Assembly: GCF_017815135.1 (NCBI RefSeq)
Contig: NZ_JAGJCF010000002.1
Span: forward strand, 62,001 to 126,000
From: Jiella mangrovi
Lineage (GTDB): Bacteria; Pseudomonadota; Alphaproteobacteria; Rhizobiales; Rhizobiaceae
Direction of reading: 5' to 3'
DNA: 64,000 bases
Made by a program: the position numbers and the translations under genes. Shown here one piece after another: positions 51,225 through 60,376 of the stretch; the first letter of the stretch is position 1; each line of letters starts with the position of its first letter. The notes under the pieces are model-generated. The model was not told the DNA's origin, did not search any database, and worked only from the letters and a program-made list of their open reading frames with translations.

Positions 51225-53033
51225 GTGACGCTGACCTTGAACAACAGTCACTCGAGCCTTTCGAGACGTTTCGCCACACTCGCTTCGCCGCTGGTGATCC
51301 TTCTCGCCATCACCCTCATCCTCGTCGGCCTGCTCCTTCTCCCTCTGACGGTTCCGATCGGTGCCTTCTACTGGGATCTCTTCATCTATTTCGACGCCGC
51401 CAACCGAATCTTCTCCGGCCAGCTGCCGGGCGTCGACTTCTTCACGCCGGTCGGGCCGCTCGGCTACTGGCTGTTCGCCTTGGTCGAATGGATCTTCCCG
51501 CAGGGCCAGCCGCTGCTGATCGCACAGTGGTCGCTGCTGCTCGTCACGGGGCCGTTGATCGCTCTCGTCGTCCACGACGTGGACAAGCGCTCGCGCGGTC
51601 TGGCGCTTGCGCTTCTCCTGCCGTTCCTGGTGTTTCAGGTCCTGCCGATCAACGTCACGCAGTACTATTCCTATCCGAGCGTCGACGGCTTCGGCATCTA
51701 TAACCGCCAGATCACCGAGATCCTCTACGTTCTGGCAGCATCGCTTCTGTTCGTGCGTTCGATGCGCGTGATGTTCGCGGTCGTCGTCGGCACGATGCTG
51801 GCGCTCTTCCTCGTCAAGGTCACGGGCTTCTTCGCCGGCGGCCTCCTCTGCGTCGTCGCGCTGCTGGCACGGCGGATCGACCTCAAACTGTCGCTCGCGG
51901 CAGCGGCCTCGTTCCTCGCCGTCCTCGCCCTTCTCGAATTGTGGCTGGGCATCGTCTCGGCCTATCTCGGCGACATCGCCGCATTGCTGTCGTTGAACGA
52001 GGGGAGCCTCTTGCCGCGCTTCCTGCAGGCGGCGTCGATCCATTTCACCGTCTTTGGGCCGCTATGCGCCCTGATGCTCGTGCTCATCGTCTTCGACGGC
52101 CGCGCCATGCTGGGGGCAGTTAAAGCCTTCCTGCGGTCCCCCGGCGCGGCGACGCTCGCGGGCGTGATGGACTGGCCGCTGGTCTGGCTCGCGGCCGCCA
52201 CCTTCGCCGCCCTCTTCGTCGAGACGCAGAACACCGGCGGTCAGGGCTTCATTTTCGTCTGGCCAGTGCTGTTGATGGCCTGGGAGCGCCGTGGCCGCCT
52301 GGAAGGCTCTCGGCTCGGCCTCCTCGCCGTTCTGATCGCTGCCGCCTCGCTCCCCTATCTGACGGAAGTAACCGCCCGCGCCGCGCGCGCCTTCGTCGGC
52401 CAGATCACCTACGAGCGGCTCCAAAACGATCATCTCGGCCAGCTCGGACAGGTCTCGCAGCGCTCGGAGATCATGCATCATGCCGCGGTGATGAAGACGA
52501 TCTACGCCGCCTATCCACAGACCTACGAGGCGATCGCACAGGCCGGCGAATTGCCGAGTTTCACGCTCTACAACGCGCCCGACTTCCAGCTTGCCTGGCT
52601 GATGTCGGTGGACGAGGCAGTCGGTGCGATCAAGGCGTTCGAGGCCGAGCACGACATGCGCTTCGCCACGATCATGAGCCTCAACTTCACCAATCCGTTT
52701 CCCTGGCTGCTCGACCGCGAAGCGCCGCGCGGCGTCGCGATCGGCGCCGATCCGTTTCGCGCCGTCCCCGATCCCGGTCCGGCGGTTCTCCAATCGGTCA
52801 AGACCACCGATCTCGTCCTTTACCCGCGCTGTCCGATCACCGATGCGAACGAGACGCTCCGCGATCTCTACGCGCCGGCCCTCCGGTCTATGACGAAGAT
52901 CACGCTGTCGCCCTGCTGGGACGCCTATGTCCAGCCGGATGTCGCCGCAGCTGCGGCGTCAGCCCCGTCGCAAGCAGCGTCCGGAGCATCCTCGGGCCTG
53001 GGCCTGGGCGCGAGCGCGCAGACGACGCATTGA
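51225..53033 (+). CDS. large polytopic membrane protein, glycosyltransferase-C-like (unknown function)
   Basis: A GTG at 51225 (TTG at 51219 is an alternative) gives about 602 residues. It has about ten membrane spans over residues 15-400. The first periplasmic loop, YWDLFIYFDAANRIFSGQLPGVDFFTPVGPLGYWLF, resembles the DxxY/acidic loop of GT-C mannosyl/arabinosyltransferase-like proteins, where an Asp is catalytic. A soluble C-terminal domain (about 400-560) follows, ending in an Ala/Ser/Gly-rich tail. I do not recognise a named family. A lipid-linked-sugar transferase is a reasonable guess only. Confidence 0.6.
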   Translation: MTLTLNNSHSSLSRRFATLASPLVILLAITLILVGLLLLPLTVPIGAFYWDLFIYFDAANRIFSGQLPGVDFFTPVGPLGYWLFALVEWIFPQGQPLLIAQWSLLLVTGPLIALVVHDVDKRSRGLALALLLPFLVFQVLPINVTQYYSYPSVDGFGIYNRQITEILYVLAASLLFVRSMRVMFAVVVGTMLALFLVKVTGFFAGGLLCVVALLARRIDLKLSLAAAASFLAVLALLELWLGIVSAYLGDIAALLSLNEGSLLPRFLQAASIHFTVFGPLCALMLVLIVFDGRAMLGAVKAFLRSPGAATLAGVMDWPLVWLAAATFAALFVETQNTGGQGFIFVWPVLLMAWERRGRLEGSRLGLLAVLIAAASLPYLTEVTARAARAFVGQITYERLQNDHLGQLGQVSQRSEIMHHAAVMKTIYAAYPQTYEAIAQAGELPSFTLYNAPDFQLAWLMSVDEAVGAIKAFEAEHDMRFATIMSLNFTNPFPWLLDREAPRGVAIGADPFRAVPDPGPAVLQSVKTTDLVLYPRCPITDANETLRDLYAPALRSMTKITLSPCWDAYVQPDVAAAAASAPSQAASGASSGLGLGASAQTTH

Positions 53034-53179
53034 ACGTCGCTCGGCAGTCCGCCTGCAGCCAACGCCGAATGCAAAACTCAAGCGCAGCAGATTCTTGCAA
53101 GGCCCGCATCCCCATTGTCGCATGACGCCCTATTCATAAGTCTACCAATGCGTTTGTGAAACGAAATCGGGAGACCTTC

Positions 53180-54799
53180 ATGCGCCTGAGCCCTGTCTTT
53201 GCGACCGCCGTCATCACATCGTTCTGCCTGACGCCGGCCAGTGCGCAGGTCGATGCAGCGGCGGGAACCGATGCAGGGGCTGCAGAGCTGAAAGCCGCGT
53301 TCACGGATTATTTCGGCGCCAATCCTTTCGACAATGGTTTCCTGTCGATCAATCCAGACCCGAAAGGGTATAAAATCACCCTCGCGGCAAAACTCCGCGA
53401 GCGCACTATCGACGTGCAGGGAGGAACGTTCAAGGTTGCTTTGACGCCCTATTCGTTCGTCGTAAGCCCGCGCAGCGATGGAAACTGGACCGTCGATGGA
53501 CGCGGTGAAAAGGGGATGGACTGCACCTACGACCTCACCACATTCGACGGCAAGCTGGCCTTCCATTACGAGATCAAAAACTACCGCTTCAGCGGAGTCT
53601 TCTCGCCGGAAATTCGGAACTTCGTTTCTGTCCAGGGTGCGATCGACAGCCTTTCGTACCAGCAGCGAGACGGTTCTCGCAATCTCAACCTGTCGCTCGG
53701 TCCGCAAAGCTTCGACATGAAAGCGACGCCGCTTGGCGGTGGCGCAGCCGACATTCAGTTTTTGCAGGACGGTACCGGCGTCATAGAGACGTTCCGCCTA
53801 CCGCTGAATTACAAGCATCCCGATCAGCTCTCCGATGTACGATTCCGGGCAAAGACGCTGTCGGCGAACTCCGAGGCATCGGCAGTTGAGCTCCGCGCGA
53901 TCGCCGACCTTACTGCATTTTTCGTCCGCAACGGCACCAAGGAGAAGATCGCCGCCGCAAGCGACGAGTTGAAGACGCGACTTTCCGACATCCTTCCGCT
54001 TGCTGCGGACCTAAACGCACAATCGAGCCTGAACGACATCACCTTCGAGGCACCGTCCGTTTCGGTCAAGATCGGCAGGATGAGCACTGGCCTGATGGGC
54101 GACGGCATAGCCCGGAACGGCTCCTACCGCTATCGTTTCGCGCTCGATGATCTGCACTTCGATGTCCCCGGGATGCCTGAATATGTTGGCCCGCTGATCC
54201 CTCGAAACGTCACCATGGACATCGTCGGGGCCGACGTCGATCTCGAAACCCCCGCCCGTCTCTTGATCAACAACCTCGCCCTCTCCGCCGAAAAGCCGAT
54301 CTCCGACGACGTCTGGCGACAGGTCGTTGCGAGTTTCGACACCCACCAGCCGAAGCTTCGCTTCGAAAACGTCAAGATCGCCGCGCGTGACTACGATCTC
54401 ACGGTCGATGGCGAGATGGCTCTCGACCCTGACAATTCCGCGAGCCGCTTTGACATCGTGGCGACAGGCCTCGACAAGACCCTGAACTTCCTGCAGGACG
54501 CCGGCGCCAAAGAACCGCAGGCCATGCAGGCTTTTGCCTACGGCTCGATGGCCAAGGGGTTCGGCAAACAGCGTCCCGACGGCAAGACGGAGTGGTTGAT
54601 CGAAACCGCTGCCGACGGTTCCGTGAAGATCAACGGTTTCATGGTCAAAGGCCCCGATGCTCCGGCCGCGGCGCCAGTCCCGGCGCCGCCCGCACCGGGC
54701 GCCGAGCCCGCCCTGCCAGCTCCCGAAGACGGCGATGGCAGCGATATGCCGAATGGAGACGGACCGGGTGGTGCTGGCGCCACAGAACAACCGATCTGA
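53180..54799 (+). CDS. exported hypothetical protein with Pro-rich C-terminal tail
   Basis: The ATG at 53180 follows GGGAGA and gives 539 residues with a signal peptide (MRLSPVFATAVITSFCLTPASAQ). The mature protein is rich in beta-strand pattern and resembles YdgA/DUF945-like or AsmA-like envelope proteins in texture (repeated VDG-rich strands such as GNWTVDGRGEKGMDCTYDLTTFDGKLAF, and FDVPGMPEYVGPLIPRNVTMDI). The last about 45 residues are Pro/Ala/Gly/Asp low complexity (PAAAPVPAPPAPGAEPALP). I do not recognise a family with confidence. It lies tail-to-tail with the chrA gene, 9 nt apart. Envelope location is the only firm inference. Confidence 0.7.
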   Translation: MRLSPVFATAVITSFCLTPASAQVDAAAGTDAGAAELKAAFTDYFGANPFDNGFLSINPDPKGYKITLAAKLRERTIDVQGGTFKVALTPYSFVVSPRSDGNWTVDGRGEKGMDCTYDLTTFDGKLAFHYEIKNYRFSGVFSPEIRNFVSVQGAIDSLSYQQRDGSRNLNLSLGPQSFDMKATPLGGGAADIQFLQDGTGVIETFRLPLNYKHPDQLSDVRFRAKTLSANSEASAVELRAIADLTAFFVRNGTKEKIAAASDELKTRLSDILPLAADLNAQSSLNDITFEAPSVSVKIGRMSTGLMGDGIARNGSYRYRFALDDLHFDVPGMPEYVGPLIPRNVTMDIVGADVDLETPARLLINNLALSAEKPISDDVWRQVVASFDTHQPKLRFENVKIAARDYDLTVDGEMALDPDNSASRFDIVATGLDKTLNFLQDAGAKEPQAMQAFAYGSMAKGFGKQRPDGKTEWLIETAADGSVKINGFMVKGPDAPAAAPVPAPPAPGAEPALPAPEDGDGSDMPNGDGPGGAGATEQPI

Positions 54800-54808
54800 G
54801 CCAAGGGC

Positions 54809-56218
54809 TCATAGGCCGAGAGCGAAAGCACCGGCGCTGCCAGCCGCACACAGCGCCAAAGTCGCCAGCATGCCGAGGCGCAGCAGAAAAATCGCCGCTG
54901 CCGCCACGACGACGAGGGCCAGAGCCAGCGGATCGAGGCTCGACAGATCCGGCACGTCGAGCGACAGGCCGAACCGCTCCACCGCCGCGATCCGCGAAAA
55001 CAGGACGTGCAGCGCGAACCAGACCGCAAGGTTGAGGATCACGCCGACCACGGCGGCTGTGATCGCCGACAGCGCGGCCGAGAGCGCCCGGTTGCTTCTC
55101 AGGCGCTCGACGAAGGGGGCGCCGGCGAAGATCCACAGGAAACACGGCGCGAAGGTGACCCAGGTGGTGAGGCACGCGCCGAGCACGCCGGCAAGATAGG
55201 GGTTGAACGACCCCGGCTCGCGAAACGCCGCCAGATAGCCGACGAACTGGGTGACCATGATCAACGGTCCCGGCGTCGTCTCGGCAAGGCCGAGACCGTC
55301 CATCATCTCGCCCGGCCGCATCCAGCCATAGGTGCCGACGGCCTCCTGAGCGACATAGGCGAGGACGGCATAGGCCCCGCCGAAGGTGACGACAGCCATC
55401 TTGGAGAAGAAGACCGCGATCTGCGTAAAGACGTCGTCGGCTCCGAGGAGGAGGAAGATCGCGGCCGTCGGCAGGAGCCACAATGCGAGACAGACACCTG
55501 CGGTGAGAAAGGCCGAGCGCGTCGAGGGTCGCGCCGCCATCGCATGCGCGTCGCTGCCCGTCTGGTCCTGGCCGGCGCCCCCGTCCTCGCCGGCCTGGTG
55601 GCCATGACCGAAGGTTCCGGCAGTGGCGAAGGCCGGATGCCCCATCCGTTGGCCAATCAGGCCTGCGAGCCCCGCCGCGGCGACGATGAGCGGAAACGGC
55701 ACGTCGAAGGCGAAGATCGCCACGAAGGCCAGCGCGGCGATGCCGATCATCCCGCCGTTCTTCAGTGCCCGGCCGCCGATGCGGATGACCGCCTGCAGGA
55801 CGATGGCAACCACCGCCGCCTTCAGCCCCAGAAACAGCGCCGCGACGATCGCGACATCGCCGTAGGTTCCATAGACGATGCTAAGCGCCATCATCGCCAG
55901 AAATCCGGGCAGCACGAAAAGCAGGCCGGCGACGAGGCCGCCGAGCGTCCGATGCAGGAGCCAGCCGCAATAGGTGGCGAGCTGCTGGGCCTCGGGTCCC
56001 GGCAGGAGCATGCAGAAGTTCAGGGCATGCAGGAACCGATCTTCGCCGATCCAGCGTTTTTCCTCGACGAGAATGCGATGCATCACCGCAATCTGCCCCG
56101 CCGGCCCACCGAAGGAGAGGCAGGCGATCCGCGCGAAGGCACGGGATGCCTCGGCAAGGGAGGTGGTCTCGTCGCAGTCCGCCCGTTCGGCGGACGTCAA
56201 AGGCGTCTTTCCTGCCAT
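54809..56218 (-). CDS. chrA: chromate efflux transporter (CHR family, two-domain)
   Basis: The ATG at 56218 gives 469 residues. It has the duplicated CHR architecture: SFGGPAGQIAVMHRILVEEKRWIGEDRFLHALNFCMLLPGPEAQQLATYCGWLLHRTLGG in the N-terminal half, and VTFGGAYAVLAYVAQEAVG...GEMMDGLGLAETTPGPLIMVTQFVGYLA in the C-terminal half. Both half-signatures (FGGP..Q and PGP) are intact. A cytosolic linker between halves is His/Gly/Asp-rich (GHGHQAGEDGGAGQDQTGSDAH) and longer than usual. No chrB regulator is adjacent. Confidence 0.92.
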   Translation of the reverse strand: MAGKTPLTSAERADCDETTSLAEASRAFARIACLSFGGPAGQIAVMHRILVEEKRWIGEDRFLHALNFCMLLPGPEAQQLATYCGWLLHRTLGGLVAGLLFVLPGFLAMMALSIVYGTYGDVAIVAALFLGLKAAVVAIVLQAVIRIGGRALKNGGMIGIAALAFVAIFAFDVPFPLIVAAAGLAGLIGQRMGHPAFATAGTFGHGHQAGEDGGAGQDQTGSDAHAMAARPSTRSAFLTAGVCLALWLLPTAAIFLLLGADDVFTQIAVFFSKMAVVTFGGAYAVLAYVAQEAVGTYGWMRPGEMMDGLGLAETTPGPLIMVTQFVGYLAAFREPGSFNPYLAGVLGACLTTWVTFAPCFLWIFAGAPFVERLRSNRALSAALSAITAAVVGVILNLAVWFALHVLFSRIAAVERFGLSLDVPDLSSLDPLALALVVVAAAAIFLLRLGMLATLALCAAGSAGAFALGL

Positions 56219-56502
56219 CAGCGCGGGCGGGCGTTGTGTCGGCCGGGTGTCGCCACGGCATTCGACGAACGCAGCCGCCGCCCGAGAGCTGCGCACCGCG
56301 ATACGGCATGAAATCCTTGAAACGCGATGACCCCCTCCCGCCGTTTGCCAGCGTCAGAATGATGGAGACAGCGATCGGTGTCATCCGTGTGACGCGCGCG
56401 GCTGGTCTTCGATGATCATTCATCGACCGCCAGATCGCGCGGTCCCGGCGCCGCTTCTGCGGAAGGTTTCGCCATTTCTCCGGCCTCGGCTATCAAGCGC
56501 CG

Positions 56503-56949
56503 ATGAGCAGCGAATTTTTCTCCGCAATGGCCATGTTCTGGTCGGCGTTTCTCGCCGCCACGCTGCTGCCGGGTGCGTCCGAGGTCGTGCTCGTCGCGAG
56601 CCTTGTCGAGAAGTCCGCCGATCCCTTCTTGCTGATCGCTCTTGCGACCATCGGAAACACGCTGGGCTCGCTCGTCAACTTCGGCTGCGGGCGGTTTCTG
56701 ATCGGCTACCGGGACCGGCGCTGGTTTCCGGTATCGGCCGGCCATATCGAGCGGTTCTCGACCGTCTTCCGCCGCTACGGCGTCTGGACGCTGCTTCTCG
56801 CCTGGGCGCCGATCGGCGGGGACGCGCTGACGGTGGTTGCCGGTATCGCTCGGGTGAACCTCCTGCTGTTCCTCGCCCTCGTCGGCAGCGGCAAACTCGC
56901 CCGCTACGTCGTGGTGGCGATCGGCGTGTTGAACTGGCCGTGGGTCTAG
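56503..56949 (+). CDS. YqaA-family (DedA/VTT-like) membrane protein
   Basis: This is a 148-residue protein with three to four spans. FLAATLLPGASEVVLVASLV, ATIGNTLGSLVNFGCGRFL and FRRYGVWTLLLAWAPIGGDALTVVAGIARVNLLLFLALVGSGKLARY match the YqaA/SNARE-associated (VTT/DedA) core with G(S/N)..G and F.R.P..R-like turns. It probably affects lipid or ion movement. It stands 284 bp from the chrA start, divergently. Confidence 0.85.
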   Translation: MSSEFFSAMAMFWSAFLAATLLPGASEVVLVASLVEKSADPFLLIALATIGNTLGSLVNFGCGRFLIGYRDRRWFPVSAGHIERFSTVFRRYGVWTLLLAWAPIGGDALTVVAGIARVNLLLFLALVGSGKLARYVVVAIGVLNWPWV

Positions 56950-56999
56950 GAGCACGGATTGCGAGCGGAAAGCCAGGCGGACGACCGCGCTGCGAGATG

Positions 57000-57218
57000 T
57001 CAGTTCGCCTTTTTCAACTCCGATTCCGATTTCAGCACCTGGCTGCCGTCCTCCTGCTCGATCAGATAGGCCGGGTTGTCGTCGCTGGCGTCGCGAGTGA
57101 CTTCGGTTCCGTCGATGGTCCGCGTCACCTTCTCCTTGAAGTGCTCCTTCACCTGCCCGGTGCCCTCGCCATTGCCCCACGACCAGGCGACATGCTGGTT
57201 CTTCTGGAATTTCGTCAT
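57000..57218 (-). CDS. DUF2945 / HVA1-TUDOR-type small protein
   Basis: This is a 72-residue protein, MTKFQKNQHVAWSWGNGEGTGQVKEHFKEKVTRTIDGTEVTRDASDDNPAYLIEQEDGSQVLKSESELKKAN. It matches the DUF2945/hypervirulence-associated TUDOR-like barrel: GDxVxWxxGxGxxxGxV at the start and AYLIEQEDGSxVLKxxSEL at the end. Its role is unknown; it is often found near DNA topology or stress genes. The topoisomerase IB gene is directly beyond it in the opposite direction. Confidence 0.88.
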   Translation of the reverse strand: MTKFQKNQHVAWSWGNGEGTGQVKEHFKEKVTRTIDGTEVTRDASDDNPAYLIEQEDGSQVLKSESELKKAN

Positions 57219-57401
57219 CGCGTGCGACCTCGCTCAGCTTGAATGAACCTCGCGACAAGCTCGCCGAAGGCCACATGGTTCCCTGACAAGTCTTTGATCG
57301 CGGAATCGAATTCGTCGCAGCCGACGGTGGGAACGCCGCTTCATGAGGCGGCGTTAAGCCGTCAGGAAATTCGCGATCTCACACCCCGGACCGGAAAGTC
57401 G

Positions 57402-58430
57402 ATGCAGTACGATCTCGCCATCCACGCCGAACGCTACGGGCTCGAAATGGTCGATCCGGAAAGCTTCGAGATCGAACGGCACAAATGCGGCCGGGGCTTC
57501 AAGATCTGCCTGCGCTCGGGCGAGACCATTCACGACAAGCGCCTCAAGAAGAGAGTGAAGGCGCTGGCCATCCCGCCGGCTTGGCAGGGCGTGAAGATCT
57601 GCATCTTCGAAAATGGTCACATCCAGGCGATCGGCCGGGACGAAAAGGGCCGGCTGCAATATCGCTATCACGACGCCTGGGTGAACGTGCGCAACGCCGT
57701 GAAGACCGAGCGCCTGCTGCGCTTCGGCAAGGCCTTGCCAAGGCTGCGCGGCGCGATCGAGCGGGATCTGAGGCGCCGGAAGGCCGACCGCCGGATGACT
57801 GCGGCGCTTGCCACGCGCCTCGTCGATGTCGCAGCCATGCGCGCCGGCCACGAGAAATACGCCGCCGACGGCGGCCGGGGTGTCGCCTCGCTCCGCCGAC
57901 AGAACCTGCGCATCGTCGACAATGTCGCGGTGCTGAAATTCATCGGCAAATCGAGCAAGGAACACCGGATCGAAATCGCCGAGCGCCCGCTGGTCGCCTC
58001 GCTGAAGAAGATGCGCCAGGGCGGCGGCCAGCGTCTCTTCCGCTTTCCCGGAAAGACCAAGAAGCAGCGCGAGCTGACCGCAACCGTCCTCAACGACTAT
58101 CTGAGCGAAGCCTCCGGCGCGCACATTTCGGCCAAGGACTTTCGCACCTTCCACGGTTCGGCTGAGGCGCTGCGCTATCTCATCGAAGATGCGGGGGACG
58201 CTGACACGCCGAACAAGAAGAAGCGCGCCGTCGCCGCGGCGATGCGCTCCGTCGCGGCCCGGCTGAGGAATACGCCGGCCGTCGCGCGATCCTCCTACGT
58301 CCATCCTGCGATCGTTTCCGCCTATGAGGAGGGAACGCTATCCCCTGACCTGATGCGGGGCCGTCGCCGCGAAAGGCTGACGTCGGCGGAGACCGGGCTG
58401 ATGCGGTTTCTGGAAGAGGTTGCGCGTTAG
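57402..58430 (+). CDS. DNA topoisomerase IB
   Basis: The ATG at 57402 gives 342 residues, matching the poxvirus/bacterial-type short enzyme; the upstream extension crosses into intergenic DNA. The nucleophilic tyrosine is Tyr299 in RSSYVHPAIV. Conserved Arg/Lys/His residues are expected in KSSKEHRIEI, FRTFHGSAEAL and the preceding LFRFPGKTKKQ. Bacterial TopIB relaxes supercoils of both signs without ATP. The family is common in Hyphomicrobiales and not essential. It is convergent with glcF and divergent from DUF2945. Confidence 0.93.
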   Translation: MQYDLAIHAERYGLEMVDPESFEIERHKCGRGFKICLRSGETIHDKRLKKRVKALAIPPAWQGVKICIFENGHIQAIGRDEKGRLQYRYHDAWVNVRNAVKTERLLRFGKALPRLRGAIERDLRRRKADRRMTAALATRLVDVAAMRAGHEKYAADGGRGVASLRRQNLRIVDNVAVLKFIGKSSKEHRIEIAERPLVASLKKMRQGGGQRLFRFPGKTKKQRELTATVLNDYLSEASGAHISAKDFRTFHGSAEALRYLIEDAGDADTPNKKKRAVAAAMRSVAARLRNTPAVARSSYVHPAIVSAYEEGTLSPDLMRGRRRERLTSAETGLMRFLEEVAR

Positions 58431-58441
58431 CCTGACGCCAA

Positions 58442-59743
58442 TCAGCCGAGCACTGCCGGCTTTTCGCCACCAAACGCCCAATCGAGCAGCTCGACCGTAT
58501 GGAGGACGGGGATCTTCGTGCCGCTGCCGATCTGCGTCATGCAGCCGATATTGCCCGTCGCGATCACGTTCGGCATGACGCTTTCGATGTTCTTCACCTT
58601 GCGCGCTTTCAGCTGACTGGCGATCTGCGGCTGGAGGATATTGTATGTGCCGGCCGAACCGCAGCACAGATGGCCTTCCGGCACGTCGCGGACGGCAAAG
58701 CCGGCTTTCGAGAGCAGCGCCTTCGGCTGGCGCACGACCTTCTGACCATGCTGCATCGAGCAGGCCGAATGATAGGCGACGATGATCGGGCCGACATCGC
58801 GCGGCGCCGGCAGCTCGAGATCGGCAACGAACTCGGTCACGTCCTTCGCCAGCGCCGAGACCTTTGCCGCCTTGTCGGCATAGGCCGGGTCGAGGCGCAG
58901 CATATGGCCGTAATCCTTGATGGTCGTCCCGCAGCCGGACGCCGTGATGACGACGGCGTCGAGGCGGCCCTCGGCGATCGCCTTCGTCCAGACATCGACA
59001 TTGCGTCGGGCAAAATCGAGCGCGGCGTCTTCCTGCCCCATGTGATGGGTCAGCGCGCCGCAACATCCCTCACCCTCCGGAATCACCACCTCGACGCCGA
59101 GGCGCGTGAGCAGCCGCACCGTCGCCTCGTTGATCTTCGGGTCGAGCACCGACTGCGCGCATCCCGTGAGCAGCGCGACGCGCTTGACCCGCTCGCCGGC
59201 CGCTTTTCGCACGCCCGGCGTGTTGACCGCAGACTTCGCCGGCAGGGAAGCCGGCGCAAGCCGCAGCATCGCGGCCAGCGGCTTCAAGGGCTTGATCCCG
59301 TCAAGGATGCCGGCGAACGGCCGCCCGAGCCTCGCCAGCTGGATGCTCGCCCGGAAGCGCGCCGGATAGGGCAAGGTGAGGCTCAGGATCTTGCGGATCA
59401 TCCTGTCCGCGAAGGGCCGCTCATAGGTCTTTTCGATATGCGCCCGGGCATGATCGACGAGATGCATGTAGTTCACGCCCGAGGGGCACGTCGTCATGCA
59501 GGCGAGGCAGGACAGACACCGGTCGATATGGGTGACTACCTTCTCGTCCGCCGGCCGGTCGTTCTCCAGCATCTCCTTGATGAGGTAGATCCGCCCGCGC
59601 GGGCTATCGAGCTCGTTGCCGAGCGTGACGTAAGTCGGGCAGGTCGCCGTACAGAAACCGCAATGCACGCATTTGCGGATGATCCCTTCCGAATGGGCGA
59701 CATCGGGCTGTTCGAGCTGATCGGCGGTGAAGGTGGTTTGCAT
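58442..59743 (-). CDS. glcF: glycolate oxidase iron-sulfur subunit GlcF
   Basis: The ATG at 59743 gives 433 residues. Two N-terminal [4Fe-4S] motifs are intact: Cys25/28/31/35 (CVHCGFCTATCP) and Cys76/79/82/86 (CLSCLACMTTCP). They are followed by two CCG domains (GEGCCGAL and HLCCGSAGTY). GlcF transfers electrons from the GlcD flavin to the respiratory chain during glycolate oxidation to glyoxylate. The ATG is only 2 nt from the toxin-like gene stop, so it is the 3' member of the glcD-Uma2-glcE-antitoxin-toxin-glcF run. Confidence 0.95.
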   Translation of the reverse strand: MQTTFTADQLEQPDVAHSEGIIRKCVHCGFCTATCPTYVTLGNELDSPRGRIYLIKEMLENDRPADEKVVTHIDRCLSCLACMTTCPSGVNYMHLVDHARAHIEKTYERPFADRMIRKILSLTLPYPARFRASIQLARLGRPFAGILDGIKPLKPLAAMLRLAPASLPAKSAVNTPGVRKAAGERVKRVALLTGCAQSVLDPKINEATVRLLTRLGVEVVIPEGEGCCGALTHHMGQEDAALDFARRNVDVWTKAIAEGRLDAVVITASGCGTTIKDYGHMLRLDPAYADKAAKVSALAKDVTEFVADLELPAPRDVGPIIVAYHSACSMQHGQKVVRQPKALLSKAGFAVRDVPEGHLCCGSAGTYNILQPQIASQLKARKVKNIESVMPNVIATGNIGCMTQIGSGTKIPVLHTVELLDWAFGGEKPAVLG

Positions 59744-59745
59744 GT

Positions 59746-60111
59746 TTATTTCTCTTGCAGCCTTCCGATGTCGAACGGGGTGATCCCGCCGTCCCGACGA
59801 ATGATGAGAGGTAGGCCAGGGCGAACCTGCATGTACGCGGCCGCGATACTGCCGCCGATTGATTGCAACTCGCGCACATTCTGACTCGGGAGAACGATGA
59901 TCCCGATTCCGAGTGAGCGCGTGCTCTGTTGAAACAACAGATTCTTGTCGCAAGTAATCAGGCAGTCGTAGCCTTTCTCGACCAAGCGGCGCAGAAGATC
60001 GCCGTTGCGGAGCCCTTTCCAGTCGTTTGGGAATTTCGAAGCGTCGAGCGCTCGCTCGCCGAGCAGTCGCGCGACTGCTTTCGGGACGCTCTCGTCAAGC
60101 AGCGCTTTCAA
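59746..60111 (-). CDS. DUF5615 PIN-like toxin component
   Basis: This is a 121-residue PIN-fold protein: MKALLDESVPKAVARLLGERALDASKFP...LRNGDLLRRLVEKGYDCLITCDKNLLFQQ...IVLPSQNVRELQSI. LLDESVP supplies the first metal-ligand Asp and LITCDKNLL the later acidic ligand, as in DUF5615/VapC-like RNases. Its ATG overlaps the DUF433 gene stop by 17 nt, forming a bicistronic toxin-antitoxin-like pair. It is inserted in the glc operon, directly upstream of glcF. Toxicity is inferred from the family pairing. Confidence 0.85.
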   Translation of the reverse strand: MKALLDESVPKAVARLLGERALDASKFPNDWKGLRNGDLLRRLVEKGYDCLITCDKNLLFQQSTRSLGIGIIVLPSQNVRELQSIGGSIAAAYMQVRPGLPLIIRRDGGITPFDIGRLQEK

Positions 60112-60334
60112 AATTCTGCCATCTATGAAACGACTTCAGGTGCTCGCCAGCAAAAATGAGGGCTGCTTCGGCCTGCTCGCGGGTGACTGTCGGGAAATCA
60201 TCCAGAAATTCCTCAAAGCTCACGCCGGCCGCCAGATTTCCAAACAATGCCTCTATCGGCACGCGGGTACCAGCGAACACCACTTCCCCGGACATGATAT
60301 CGGGATCGGAACTGATCACTTCATCGATCTTCAT
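60095..60334 (-). CDS. DUF433 antitoxin-like protein
   Basis: This is a 79-residue protein of the DUF433 (VapB45-like) type: IDEVISSDPDIMSGEVVFAGTRVPIEALFGNLAAGVSFEEFLDDFPTVTREQAEAALIFAGEHL. IxxDPxIxxGxPVxxGTRVPV and the SxEEFLxDFP helix are hallmarks. The overlap with the DUF5615 gene downstream supports a toxin-antitoxin unit. It starts 42 nt after the glcE stop. Confidence 0.88.
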   Translation of the reverse strand: MKIDEVISSDPDIMSGEVVFAGTRVPIEALFGNLAAGVSFEEFLDDFPTVTREQAEAALIFAGEHLKSFHRWQNFESAA

Positions 60335-60376
60335 CTCAGCACCTCGATAGACCGGACTGCCATCCCATAGGTCATC

